7,255 nucleotides of DNA from UBA10427 sp003500135. Lineage in GTDB: Bacteria; Bacteroidota; Bacteroidia; Cytophagales; Cyclobacteriaceae. The stretch's first letter is position 1. Every line of letters starts with the position of its first letter. A program made the position numbers and the translations under genes. The notes below the pieces were generated by a model. The model was not told the DNA's origin and searched no databases. It was given only the letters and a program-made list of their open reading frames with translations. The stretch is from positions 1 to 7,255 of the forward strand of contig CAWZYQ010000175.1 in NCBI GenBank assembly GCA_963966275.1, given 5' to 3'. Below are positions 1-6,871 of this stretch, one piece after another.

Positions 1-771
1 TATGTTGGCGGGATCGGAACCTATCATGTGGATGGTCATATGACACTTTTCAAGATCCTTCTTCACGTACTTAATGACCGAATCGATATCATTGGGATAA
101 GCGCTTTCCGGATATACTTTTACACCATTTCTAAGTAGTTCCCTTCTTACTGCATCTCTAAGAGGTTGGACATCTTCACCCGTGAAAGCCAGAAATATGG
201 AAAACTGATTTAGATTTTGTGTGATTCTGATTATTTCATCCTGGGTTTGGTCTATTTGTGCAACAACTTTCGATACATCATATGCAAGATCATATAAACG
301 CATCCAAAATGTTTTCTCGGAACCAGGGCCCGTGAAGTCAACGTATTTTATCTGATTATTCGTATCAGGATCAATATGATAAAATTTGTATCCGAGCGAA
401 CCACTCAAAAAATCAAGTAGATGATGGCCTTCAATCCGGTTTTTTAAAACTTTAAATACCCTGGTGTTCCAATCAATATGATTTGAACTTTTGTTGATCG
501 CTTTCTCCTGAAAGCGTTTGATCTCTTCATTAAAAATACCTGAGTTCAACAATTCCGGCGATACAATTGGAATTAAAATGGTATGATTGGTGTACATGGA
601 TTCCATATCGAGCTCCTCATCTTTTACCAAATGGATGGTAAGTTTCTGACCGATCAGTCTGCCCAACAATAGCTTGAAAAACCTATGGAAGCTAAATACC
701 CATCCCACTGGATTTTGTGCATCCTCGTCCTTCCGGCTATAAACGATATATATATTACTTCCCGTTGTCAT
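1..771 (-). CDS. Double TIR-like domain protein, N-terminal 257 residues (3' end outside window)
   Basis: The reading frame starts at ATG 771-769 and stays open to the window edge. An in-frame TAA lies three codons upstream of the ATG, so the start is ATG 771 or the TTG just before it. I see two TIR-like alpha/beta domains. The first (about residues 5-90) opens with NIYIVYSRKDED, a TIR beta-1/box-1 pattern. It later has HTILIPIVSPELLNSGIFNEEI (split here as HTILIPIVSP + ELLNSGIFNEEI, 64-84), resembling the TIR segment S-x-W-C-x-x-E; Glu83 falls at the place of the NADase glutamate. After a linker of about 100 residues, a second domain starts near 190 (SIFLAFTGEDVQPLRDAV) and continues with GVKVYPES and CHMTIHMIGSDP. 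This resembles the DUF4062/TIR-like domains found in multidomain STAND and TIR conflict proteins. No signal peptide or membrane helix is visible, so it is probably cytoplasmic. TIR domains commonly cleave NAD+ or build signalling assemblies; activity here is inferred. What follows the second domain is not visible. Confidence 0.8.
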   Translation of the reverse strand, partial: MTTGSNIYIVYSRKDEDAQNPVGWVFSFHRFFKLLLGRLIGQKLTIHLVKDEELDMESMYTNHTILIPIVSPELLNSGIFNEEIKRFQEKAINKSSNHIDWNTRVFKVLKNRIEGHHLLDFLSGSLGYKFYHIDPDTNNQIKYVDFTGPGSEKTFWMRLYDLAYDVSKVVAQIDQTQDEIIRITQNLNQFSIFLAFTGEDVQPLRDAVRRELLRNGVKVYPESAYPNDIDSVIKYVKKDLEKCHMTIHMIGSDPANI

Positions 772-805
772 CAATGAAATTTAGTTTAAAAAGTATCTAA
801 AACCT

Positions 806-813
806 CAAAAATA
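806..813 (-). promoter_or_regulatory. Candidate Bacteroidota -7 box for the TIR gene
   Basis: On the minus strand this site reads TATTTTTG, an exact match to the Bacteroidota -7 consensus TAnnTTTG. It lies 35 nt upstream of the TIR start, which would give a leader of about 28 nt. No good TTTG -33 box stands at the expected distance; the nearest TTTG is too close. In such AT-rich DNA a chance match is possible. Confidence 0.35.
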
Positions 814-887
814 CAAAAAATTAATCAAAATATCAGAGTTTGTAATTTCAATGCATTTAATAACGACGAATTTGAGTTTCATTTTAT

Positions 888-917
888 AAAAAAAACTGTA
901 TAAATGCAATTTGCATT
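888..917 (-). terminator. Possible weak terminator after the transporter gene
   Basis: Reading the minus strand past the TAA at 938-936, a palindrome AATGCAA-A-TTGCATT (917-903) is followed seven bases later by eight T (895-888). Folded, it gives about a 6-bp stem with a 3-nt loop and only two G-C pairs, and the T-tract is not flush with the stem. It could equally be an operator-like palindrome for the TIR gene, whose start lies 132 nt further on. Confidence 0.25.
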
Positions 918-935
918 CGCAAATATGCTGAAATA

Positions 936-3900
936 TTAACTTTCGACCAATGTCTTCTTATTGTGTACATCCATGGCTCTCATAATCTGAAAAGTGATAT
1001 CAATGTCATTGCTAACCAATTCATAGAACCTGTTCTTATCTATCTGAAGTAAAACAGTGTTTTCTACGACATAAAAATCAGCGGCTTCGGAAGATTCTCC
1101 CGCGAGAATTTCTCCAATAAAATCTCCTATTTCAAAGGACTGCAAGACCTCCTGGTCAGTACTTCTCAGTTGTAAGCCTCCATTGTAAACCCAAAAGAAG
1201 CTATCATCATCCCTATCCTCTTTTTCTATTACTGTTCCTTTTTCTATATAGACCTCTTTAATAAAATCAGATACATTTGATAAAAATATACCACTCAAAT
1301 CGGAAAAGTTTGACCTGTTTTTTAGGAACTTTATAACATAAAAAACGAGGCTCTGTTGGAAATCAACACTCTCTGATCTACTGAAAATCTTGCTGTTTAA
1401 TCTTTGTGCTTCAATTTTGGGCAATCTATTAATATGTTCAAAGTACAAATCTGTGCTTCGCTGGTATAAGGCCCATGCCGCCATTTCTTTGATCAGCCAA
1501 TCAGGGTTAAACAGGTTGGCGATTTCGAGCATTTCGAAACTCGTTTTAAATGGATACATGCCTACATAGTAAAAAGCACAGGCTTTGCTCCATCGGTTGG
1601 TCTGGTTGTAATCGCGCGTAATTACATATTTTACAATTTGTTCCGTACTCATTGCAAACAATGGGAAGTATACCTGTAGACGTTTAACGCGCTCTTCATC
1701 CTCCAAATCATCCAAAATGGGAATAATTTTTTGCTTAATGTCTTCAGGTAAAAACACATCAAGCAATTCAATAGCGTATGTTATCCCTTCACTCGTTCGC
1801 GATTCTATATTCTCTTTTACCAACTGAATAGAGGTTTCATCGAAAATCATGGACAACAACATATATATGTGGTTATTGTTAGCCTCATTCTCTTCGCGCA
1901 GTGCATCAATCAGAATATCAAAATCGTATTGAGGGTCATTTTCGAGGGTCTGGATCGCAACAAGGTTCCATAAAATATTATTAATATCACTTTCCAACGA
2001 CGTTTTTATGCGAAGAATCTGATCATCATTGGCCCTGAAACCGCAAAACCCAAGTGCACGCAATGAATGTGCGATAACTTTGTAGTTCGGATAGTCAATT
2101 TTTTGCCATAAAAGCCTTATTGCCTCATCACCACCAACACGACCATAAATATTAATTACATCAAGTTTTAGGTCTTCATGTAACTCAGCAGAATAGAATA
2201 TGGATTCAAGATTGGGGAAAGCCTCAGTACCATAACTAATTAGAGCATCTATCGCAGAATCTTTTAGCAGGTCATCCTGTAAAGCATCAAGAATAAAAGG
2301 AAGCATCTCCTGGTGCCTTATCATCCCCGATGCCGTAAGGGCGCTTTTCTTAACAGAGTAGTTGATGTCGGCCAAAAGTTCTGTTAGCAACTTCATACTA
2401 AGGTCACTCTCGATATTTCCCAGGTATTCGGCTAATTTTATCTTCTCATCTTCTCCTATGCTATGCAAAAAGTCGATCAACTCCTGTTCGTGCAGCTTAT
2501 CGGCTTTTTTCTCGAGATTTTCAATTCGTTTTCGTAAAGTGTCTTCTTCCTTAAGCCCGTTTTTAAATAAAATATTTTTAAATGCCACAAATGATTCATC
2601 TTCTTTCAGATGTTCTAGTGCAGACTGCGAACCAAAGCTGCGCAATTGTTGATTCAAGAGCTTATAAACCTGGGTTTCAAAGTCCTGAGGAGAGATTTTT
2701 GATAGCATTTTCAAGGCAAAAATTATTCGTTCCGGCGTATTACTTTCAACCTGTTTAAGTAACAACCTTAAAACTAATTCCCTGCCACGCTCTTCGTGTT
2801 CCTCAGCTTCCTTTCGCTTTTTCTCCAATTTTGTACGGATACTTACGCGGTAATTATTATAAATACGAATTGCCAAATAGAACCAAACAGCAATAATTGC
2901 CAGCAGGATTATCGAGTAGTGTATCAATTCTATAAAAGTAAAAATACCAAGAAGAAATATCGCTCCTCCGGCTACCAATCTGCTAAATTCATTAACCACA
3001 CCCTCAACGCGTGTCTGGATATCAAAACGAACATTACTATCCAACGGCATAAAAAACAGCTTGAACACCGGGTTTTCAGTGGCCTCTCGTAATGACTGAG
3101 TGAAAAGCTTACTTCCTGAAATAAACAGGAAGAACCAAATAAAACTGGTTGACGCAACTGTAAACCCAAATAAATAACCTGTTGCTATGGACAGAATTGT
3201 TAAAATGGTGAGCACTACCGGTAATACCAAAAGGGTAACCCTAAGGCCATACATATTTATTAATTTGTCATTGACAAAAGTTTGGATCAACAAACTTAAA
3301 ACCAGGATTGAACCGTTCATTACTGATAAGAAATTCAGCAACTTATCTTCATCAGGATATTGCTGCTCTGCAACACTTAAAAAAGAAAATTCAACAAATG
3401 TAAAGGCCAGCATAGAGAAGAAGAGAAATAGCGCCAGGTAAAGCACATACTTATTTTTGATCAGGTTGCCCATTTTCGTTTCTTCCTTCACTTCCATTCG
3501 TCTTTGTCCGATCGTACCCAAACTGTAATTGGCAACAATCACAATCATAAATGCACCCGAGGCAATCAATCCTATTTCCCCGATGATCAGTAAATCTGTA
3601 GTTTCATTAAGCAATTTATTAATGAAAGGAATAGAAAAAAAGGCAAGAATTGTTGCAAGCAACTGGCCACTATCAATACCACCGATTATCCGCTTTGACT
3701 GCTTTAGATTGAATATACGCCCAAAAATACCCCAAAAACTCAAAAGCAGCACCGACATAATCGGCCCATGCATAATAAAAAGAACAAAGATCAACGGGCT
3801 TTCATCTACATAATGAAATAGCGCCCTGATAGTGGCTATGAATAAGAAAATGGTTATTAAACTGAGTACAAGCAGCCGGTTGAAACTTATATTACTTTGT

Positions 3901-4118
3901 ATGTAAGCATATATACTTGTTGATAGTAAGCCCAGTCCACCTGATATAAAGAGCGCTTCTTTTAGGTATACTCCCAAATTATTCAAAAAAAGCGTTTCAG
4001 CCACTGATTTATATGTAGCTAAAAAAATGCCCATAAAAAAGCCGTGCCCCAATAAAAGCAACACGGGCTTTTCTTCGCCCTTTTCAACATTGAGAACTGA
4101 TAAAAATGCCCTGATCAT
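936..4118 (-). CDS. Npt/NTT-type (ATP/ADP translocase-like) membrane protein fused to HEAT repeats and a cNMP-binding-like domain
   Basis: This is an intact 1060-residue protein; an in-frame TAA three codons before ATG 4118 fixes the start. Residues about 15-200 and 222-420 contain roughly twelve hydrophobic helices in two halves of six, joined by a charged loop (KEETKMGN, near 211-218). This is the MFS-like fold of ATP/ADP-translocase-type carriers. The segment SLREATENPVFKLFFMPLDS (342-361) followed by RVEGVVNEFSRL (370-381) resembles the conserved stretch of that family. A highly charged helix (428-448) leads into a long helical region, about 445-900, with HEAT-like repeats, for example near 578-600, 605-630 and 645-670. 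The C-terminus (about 935-1050) resembles a CRP-type cyclic-nucleotide-binding domain, with GDFIGE at 998-1003. Glu1011 stands where the phosphate-binding Arg is expected, so canonical cAMP/cGMP binding is doubtful. Classic NTT carriers of intracellular bacteria are only about 500 residues. In free-living Bacteroidota this fused type has no established substrate. A role as a regulated membrane effector or sensor is inference. Confidence 0.85.
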   Translation of the reverse strand: MIRAFLSVLNVEKGEEKPVLLLLGHGFFMGIFLATYKSVAETLFLNNLGVYLKEALFISGGLGLLSTSIYAYIQSNISFNRLLVLSLITIFLFIATIRALFHYVDESPLIFVLFIMHGPIMSVLLLSFWGIFGRIFNLKQSKRIIGGIDSGQLLATILAFFSIPFINKLLNETTDLLIIGEIGLIASGAFMIVIVANYSLGTIGQRRMEVKEETKMGNLIKNKYVLYLALFLFFSMLAFTFVEFSFLSVAEQQYPDEDKLLNFLSVMNGSILVLSLLIQTFVNDKLINMYGLRVTLLVLPVVLTILTILSIATGYLFGFTVASTSFIWFFLFISGSKLFTQSLREATENPVFKLFFMPLDSNVRFDIQTRVEGVVNEFSRLVAGGAIFLLGIFTFIELIHYSIILLAIIAVWFYLAIRIYNNYRVSIRTKLEKKRKEAEEHEERGRELVLRLLLKQVESNTPERIIFALKMLSKISPQDFETQVYKLLNQQLRSFGSQSALEHLKEDESFVAFKNILFKNGLKEEDTLRKRIENLEKKADKLHEQELIDFLHSIGEDEKIKLAEYLGNIESDLSMKLLTELLADINYSVKKSALTASGMIRHQEMLPFILDALQDDLLKDSAIDALISYGTEAFPNLESIFYSAELHEDLKLDVINIYGRVGGDEAIRLLWQKIDYPNYKVIAHSLRALGFCGFRANDDQILRIKTSLESDINNILWNLVAIQTLENDPQYDFDILIDALREENEANNNHIYMLLSMIFDETSIQLVKENIESRTSEGITYAIELLDVFLPEDIKQKIIPILDDLEDEERVKRLQVYFPLFAMSTEQIVKYVITRDYNQTNRWSKACAFYYVGMYPFKTSFEMLEIANLFNPDWLIKEMAAWALYQRSTDLYFEHINRLPKIEAQRLNSKIFSRSESVDFQQSLVFYVIKFLKNRSNFSDLSGIFLSNVSDFIKEVYIEKGTVIEKEDRDDDSFFWVYNGGLQLRSTDQEVLQSFEIGDFIGEILAGESSEAADFYVVENTVLLQIDKNRFYELVSNDIDITFQIMRAMDVHNKKTLVES

Positions 4119-4152
4119 GGAATTTTAAAAATAAGTCGTACACTAAGAAAAT

Positions 4153-4183
4153 CAAAATACACACTTAATTCCAATATTTCAAA
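4153..4183 (-). promoter_or_regulatory. Candidate promoter of the transporter-HEAT gene
   Basis: On the minus strand a TTTG (4183-4180) is followed after 20 nt by TATTTTG (4159-4153). This is close to the Bacteroidota pattern of TTTG at -33 and TAnnTTTG at -7, one base short inside the -7 box. Transcription would start about 28 nt upstream of ATG 4118. The site lies between the decayed TIR fragment and the transporter gene, which suggests the transporter is expressed on its own from here. Confidence 0.4.
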
Positions 4184-4215
4184 ATAATATATCAATGGTT
4201 AACACCAGTTTCCTG

Positions 4216-4623
4216 CTATACGATCATTTTAAAAATTTCTATTGCCTTTTTATTTTTTGTGTTTATTTTCTGAACGTCTAATCCAAAGGAAGGTATTTTA
4301 CTATTTTTAGAGCAATCATCAATCAATATAATTTTATCGAAAGATTGCTTTCGGCCGATAACAGGAACCTTCGCAAGCTCCATTAACTTCGTTCTGGTCC
4401 ACTGTTCGTTTTCAGATGAACCGAAGATGAGTACCGAATTAACGCGGCGAATAATTTCCTGATGTATATCACGCGAGGCCAATACATCACCCTGTAGCGA
4501 AGATCTCAATATGCTGCCTTTCGATGCCAATAGGTTTAATATGTAGCTTTCTATTTCACCCAATCCATTTGTGCTTAATGCATAGGTTGAATTTTCGTAA
4601 TTTATGGCTTTACCTGTCCAGTT
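4216..4623 (-). pseudogene. C-terminal fragment of a TIR-like domain protein (decayed gene)
   Basis: The frame is open from just after a TAG (4626-4624) to TAG 4218-4216. The only possible start near the recognisable homology is a TTG at 4563; there is no ATG. The frame encodes about 135 residues with no normal N-terminus. Visible motifs in order are ESYILNLLASKG, ILRSSLQGD, RDIHQEIIRRVNSVLIFGSS, ENEQWTRTKLMELAK and VPVIGRKQSFDKIILI. This succession (short helix, Q-G-D, H-Q-E, a hydrophobic strand ending in G-S, then N-E-Q-W-x-R-x-K-L) matches my recollection of the C-terminal TIR-like domain in multidomain TIR/STAND conflict proteins. The beta-1 start of the domain is missing or out of frame. 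The fragment is immediately preceded by decayed sequence in another frame (4602-5101), so it is best read as the tail of a broken gene. A short functional protein from TTG 4563 (115 residues) cannot be excluded. Confidence 0.6.
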
Positions 4624-5101
4624 CTATAAATTTCATTCAACAACTCCAAAATGCCCCTTACAAACTCTTGGGCTACAACATCCGCAAAAACGTCCTTGCA
4701 AGTATGCAGATTGTTTCCCGTGCTATAAAGTCCCGAAAAATTCAAGACACAATCCGCCCCATATAGTCTGTAAGCCTGTAATGAAGAGGGTGATTTGACA
4801 CTAAAACAACTTTTGGATAATACTTTTGTAAATCAACTAACTGCCCGGCATACTTCATCAGCCCCTTATCACATTGTTCGGAAACAATGAAAAACAAAAT
4901 ATCTTTTTATTTTCTTACGGTACTACAAGAAAAAAATCCTTCATATTCAACCCGTTCTACATTTTCGTAATCAGATTAGGGAAAGTTCATACCTGTTTGT
5001 ACATAGACCTTGAACCGTTTAACCCTTTTAGAATCTTTTCCGGGTAAATAAGTATCATCAGAAGTCGAAAAAATAATACGTATCGCCGTAGTGTTGTTTG
5101 A
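4602..5101 (-). pseudogene. Decayed gene with a receiver-like segment
   Basis: One minus-strand frame runs from 5101 to 4745 and is broken by TAA at 4978-4976 and TAA at 4909-4907. It continues coherently after a one-base frameshift in the G-run at 4760-4757 and ends at TAA 4604-4602. The pieces read, in order, TTAIRIIFSTSDDTYLPG and KRFKVYVQTG before the first stop, then YENVERVEYE, then ILFFIVSEQC, GLMKYAGQLVDLQKYYP, KVVLVSNHPLHYRLTDYM, and after the shift GADCVLNFSGLYSTGN and VVAQEFVRGILELLNEIY. The pattern of a hydrophobic strand, then LMKYAxxLxxLQKYYP, then VxLVS, then GADxxL resembles the second half of a CheY-like receiver domain. The identity of the 5' part is unclear. It may be the upstream part of the same dead gene as the TIR-like fragment, which follows in the third frame, or a separate small response-regulator-like gene. 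Confidence 0.5.
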
Positions 5102-5212
5102 TTATGTTGTTAGCTAATGTATCACAAACCATTAGCAGATACCTTCTCTTTTTATAGAGAAAATTACGATGTGAATAAGTTTTATTAAATTAAAAATTAG
5201 AATAATTAAATT

Positions 5213-5227
5213 CAGGTTACAAGCCTG
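5213..5227 (-). terminator. Possible weak terminator of the envelope operon
   Basis: Just past the DUF4136 stop, the minus strand can pair CAGG (5227-5224) with CCTG (5216-5213) around a 7-nt loop. AT-rich sequence follows, but without a clean T-run. The stem is only 4 bp, so support is thin. Between here and 5101 I see no gene, only AT-rich DNA with two short hairpins. Confidence 0.2.
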
Positions 5228-5232
5228 GGTAA

Positions 5233-5775
5233 TTAATCCCCTTTTTGAGTATTTTCAGGCTGAATGGGAAATTCATTAAATATGGCGTCAACCATTTCTA
5301 TTAGTCCTTCCTTACTTTCCAGTTGCTTATTTGCCGTACCCCACCAGTACAGGTTGCGTGTTGTTGCGTCGTAAATCTCAATGATCAAATGGACTTCCTT
5401 AACTGCTGTGTCTCGATCATCCCAAAGCGGATTGCCATATAAGTAAGGGTTGTAATAAGGGTTAAAAAATGGATCCTGGTTCACACTTTGCCTTTCACTG
5501 TATTGAAATCGTCCACCTTGTATTTTGATGACCAGGTCTGCTTCCTTCACACTTCCAAACCCCCTTTCAGTGAGTTCATTGGCCACTGATTGGAACAACA
5601 GTTGCTTTTCTTCATCTGAAAAAGTGAAATTAGCAGGCGGGATTTTATCAGGATGAATATATTTATAGGTCCTTAATTTGTGCCACTCATTATTAACTTC
5701 CTGTACCGTCACTGAAATTTTTGGGCTACATCCTGCAACCAAAACCATAAAAAGTATGATGCCAGTAATCCTCAT
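5233..5775 (-). CDS. DUF4136-family lipoprotein
   Basis: This is a 180-residue protein starting at ATG 5775. It begins with a short signal peptide (MRITGIILFM) and a lipobox LVAGC, with Cys16 as the lipidation site, so the mature protein of about 165 residues should sit on a membrane facing the periplasm. The body fits DUF4136: an early W-x-x-L-x-T-Y-x-Y strand near 31-39, a helix with QSVANELTERGF (62-73), then EADLVIKI (78-85), and later HLIIEIYDATTRNLYWWGTA (129-148). That alternation is typical of the family, whose molecular function is unknown. An Asn/Pro/Tyr-rich insert (about 99-117, including NPYYNPYLYGNP) sits in the middle, as in many members. The gene starts 1 nt after the stop of the upstream hydrolase-fold gene, so the two are almost certainly co-transcribed. 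I see no Shine-Dalgarno site before it, so translation may depend on coupling. Confidence 0.8.
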   Translation of the reverse strand: MRITGIILFMVLVAGCSPKISVTVQEVNNEWHKLRTYKYIHPDKIPPANFTFSDEEKQLLFQSVANELTERGFGSVKEADLVIKIQGGRFQYSERQSVNQDPFFNPYYNPYLYGNPLWDDRDTAVKEVHLIIEIYDATTRNLYWWGTANKQLESKEGLIEMVDAIFNEFPIQPENTQKGD

Positions 5776-5776
5776 A

Positions 5777-6871
5777 TTAAAAAACTGAATTTACCGCAGG
5801 TATTATTTGATCACGTAAAATGATCAAAGGTAACTCGTTTATATTGGGATCCATATTTCCCATAATTACCACTACCATTGAAAGATGCGGAACCACCATT
5901 AAATACTGACCGTTGTCGCCACGAATAAACATCAAATCATTGACTTGTAAGCCATTTACCACAGAAACATATGAAAAGAACTTCCACCAATCCCTTCCGA
6001 ATTGATAATAGGAAGTAAAACCATTTCTCTGTGACAAATAACTCAATACCCCGGGTTCAAAAATCTGTTTGGATTGATAATTACCGTCATTTAACACCAA
6101 ATAACCGATTTTAGCCCAATCCATAGGTTTTAATGCGAGGCCGTTTAATACATTCATTGTAGAATCATTTATATTTGACCACCTGTATCGATTGATAGAA
6201 AGCTCTGAAAACAAGGTGTTTTCGAAATACTGATCAATGGTCATATCCGTTGTATTTCTCAAAATATTTTCCATCAGATAGAAGTGGCCACTATTGAACT
6301 CAAAAAACAAGCCGGGTTCTCCAATCAGGCCTTTACTCAAAACATAATCCACATAATCGTCAGAAAGCAGCATTTGCTGTAGATCATTGGTGACACCATC
6401 ATCAATTGCCCATTCATTCCATTCAAGGCCCGACCTGTAAGCTAACAGGTGTTCCACATTGATCTGGTCTTTAAAAGGTTGATCAACAAAATTATCTGCA
6501 TATCCTGGAAACAGATCAATAAGATTTGACTGTCTGCTAACCAGTTCATTATTGTTTAAAAACAAATTAAAGCCAAGACCAAAAACTCCTTGCGTACCTT
6601 CTCCAATTGCCATCAGATCATTAGATGAGTGGCCATTGTAGTAATTTTCGAAGATCACACGGTCATTTTTTATAATGATGACGCCTTCGATATTGTCGTA
6701 AAACCCCTGTTTGATCAGTTCATTCATATTTTCCAACACCACAGGATCAGCGCCTACATTGCCCGGAAAAGCATAGGGAAGAAAGGTGCTTTCCGGCTGT
6801 ACACGCTCGGACTCGCATGCTGTAAAAAACATGGCCATGACCAACACCACTATAATTACTTTATAATCCAT
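5777..6871 (-). CDS. Serine beta-lactamase/PBP-like fold lipoprotein, predicted catalytically inactive
   Basis: This is a 364-residue protein starting at ATG 6871. It has a hydrophobic signal (residues 3-16) and a loose lipobox FTAC with Cys19, so it is probably a lipoprotein. The overall plan matches the class C beta-lactamase/EstB/PBP-like family. Signs are GVIIIKNDRVIFENYYNGHS (63-82), INVEHLLAYRSGLEWNEW (137-154, family pattern HLLxMxSGLxW), EPGLFFEFNSGHFYLM (185-200), LNGLALKPMDWAKIGYLVLN (242-261) and FIRGDNGQYLMVVPHLSMVV (315-334, family G-x-x-G-Q). The nucleophile motif S-x-x-K, expected after the first block, reads E91-G-T-Q94. The Y-x-N/Y-S-N motif reads F192-N-S194. Nucleophile serine, general-base lysine and catalytic tyrosine all appear lost, so hydrolysis is unlikely and a binding or structural role in the envelope is more likely. 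The frame is otherwise intact and of normal length, so this is not a pseudogene. It starts directly after the TAG of the barrel gene. Confidence 0.8.
   Translation of the reverse strand: MDYKVIIVVLVMAMFFTACESERVQPESTFLPYAFPGNVGADPVVLENMNELIKQGFYDNIEGVIIIKNDRVIFENYYNGHSSNDLMAIGEGTQGVFGLGFNLFLNNNELVSRQSNLIDLFPGYADNFVDQPFKDQINVEHLLAYRSGLEWNEWAIDDGVTNDLQQMLLSDDYVDYVLSKGLIGEPGLFFEFNSGHFYLMENILRNTTDMTIDQYFENTLFSELSINRYRWSNINDSTMNVLNGLALKPMDWAKIGYLVLNDGNYQSKQIFEPGVLSYLSQRNGFTSYYQFGRDWWKFFSYVSVVNGLQVNDLMFIRGDNGQYLMVVPHLSMVVVIMGNMDPNINELPLIILRDQIIPAVNSVF

Noticed and set aside
2972..3169. A minus-strand 65-codon frame inside the transporter gene.
   Set aside because: It lies out of frame within the conserved membrane domain and shows no domain signal.
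2362..3813. Several plus-strand open frames of about 85-100 codons opposite the transporter-HEAT gene.
   Set aside because: They are antisense to a clearly coding frame, have low-complexity or Ser/Phe/Lys-rich translations without family features, and overlap no promoter-like site.
4524..4798. Two overlapping plus-strand frames of 80 and 64 codons over the decayed region.
   Set aside because: The minus strand here shows recognisable protein fragments, and the plus-strand translations have no recognisable motif.
4910..5101. Possible pYEATS-like segment in the 5' part of the decayed gene (KRFKVYVQTG ... YENVERVEYE).
   Set aside because: The strand spacing is suggestive, but the piece is too short and interrupted, and the hallmark of the family (the L-H-P-x-F turn) is not readable.
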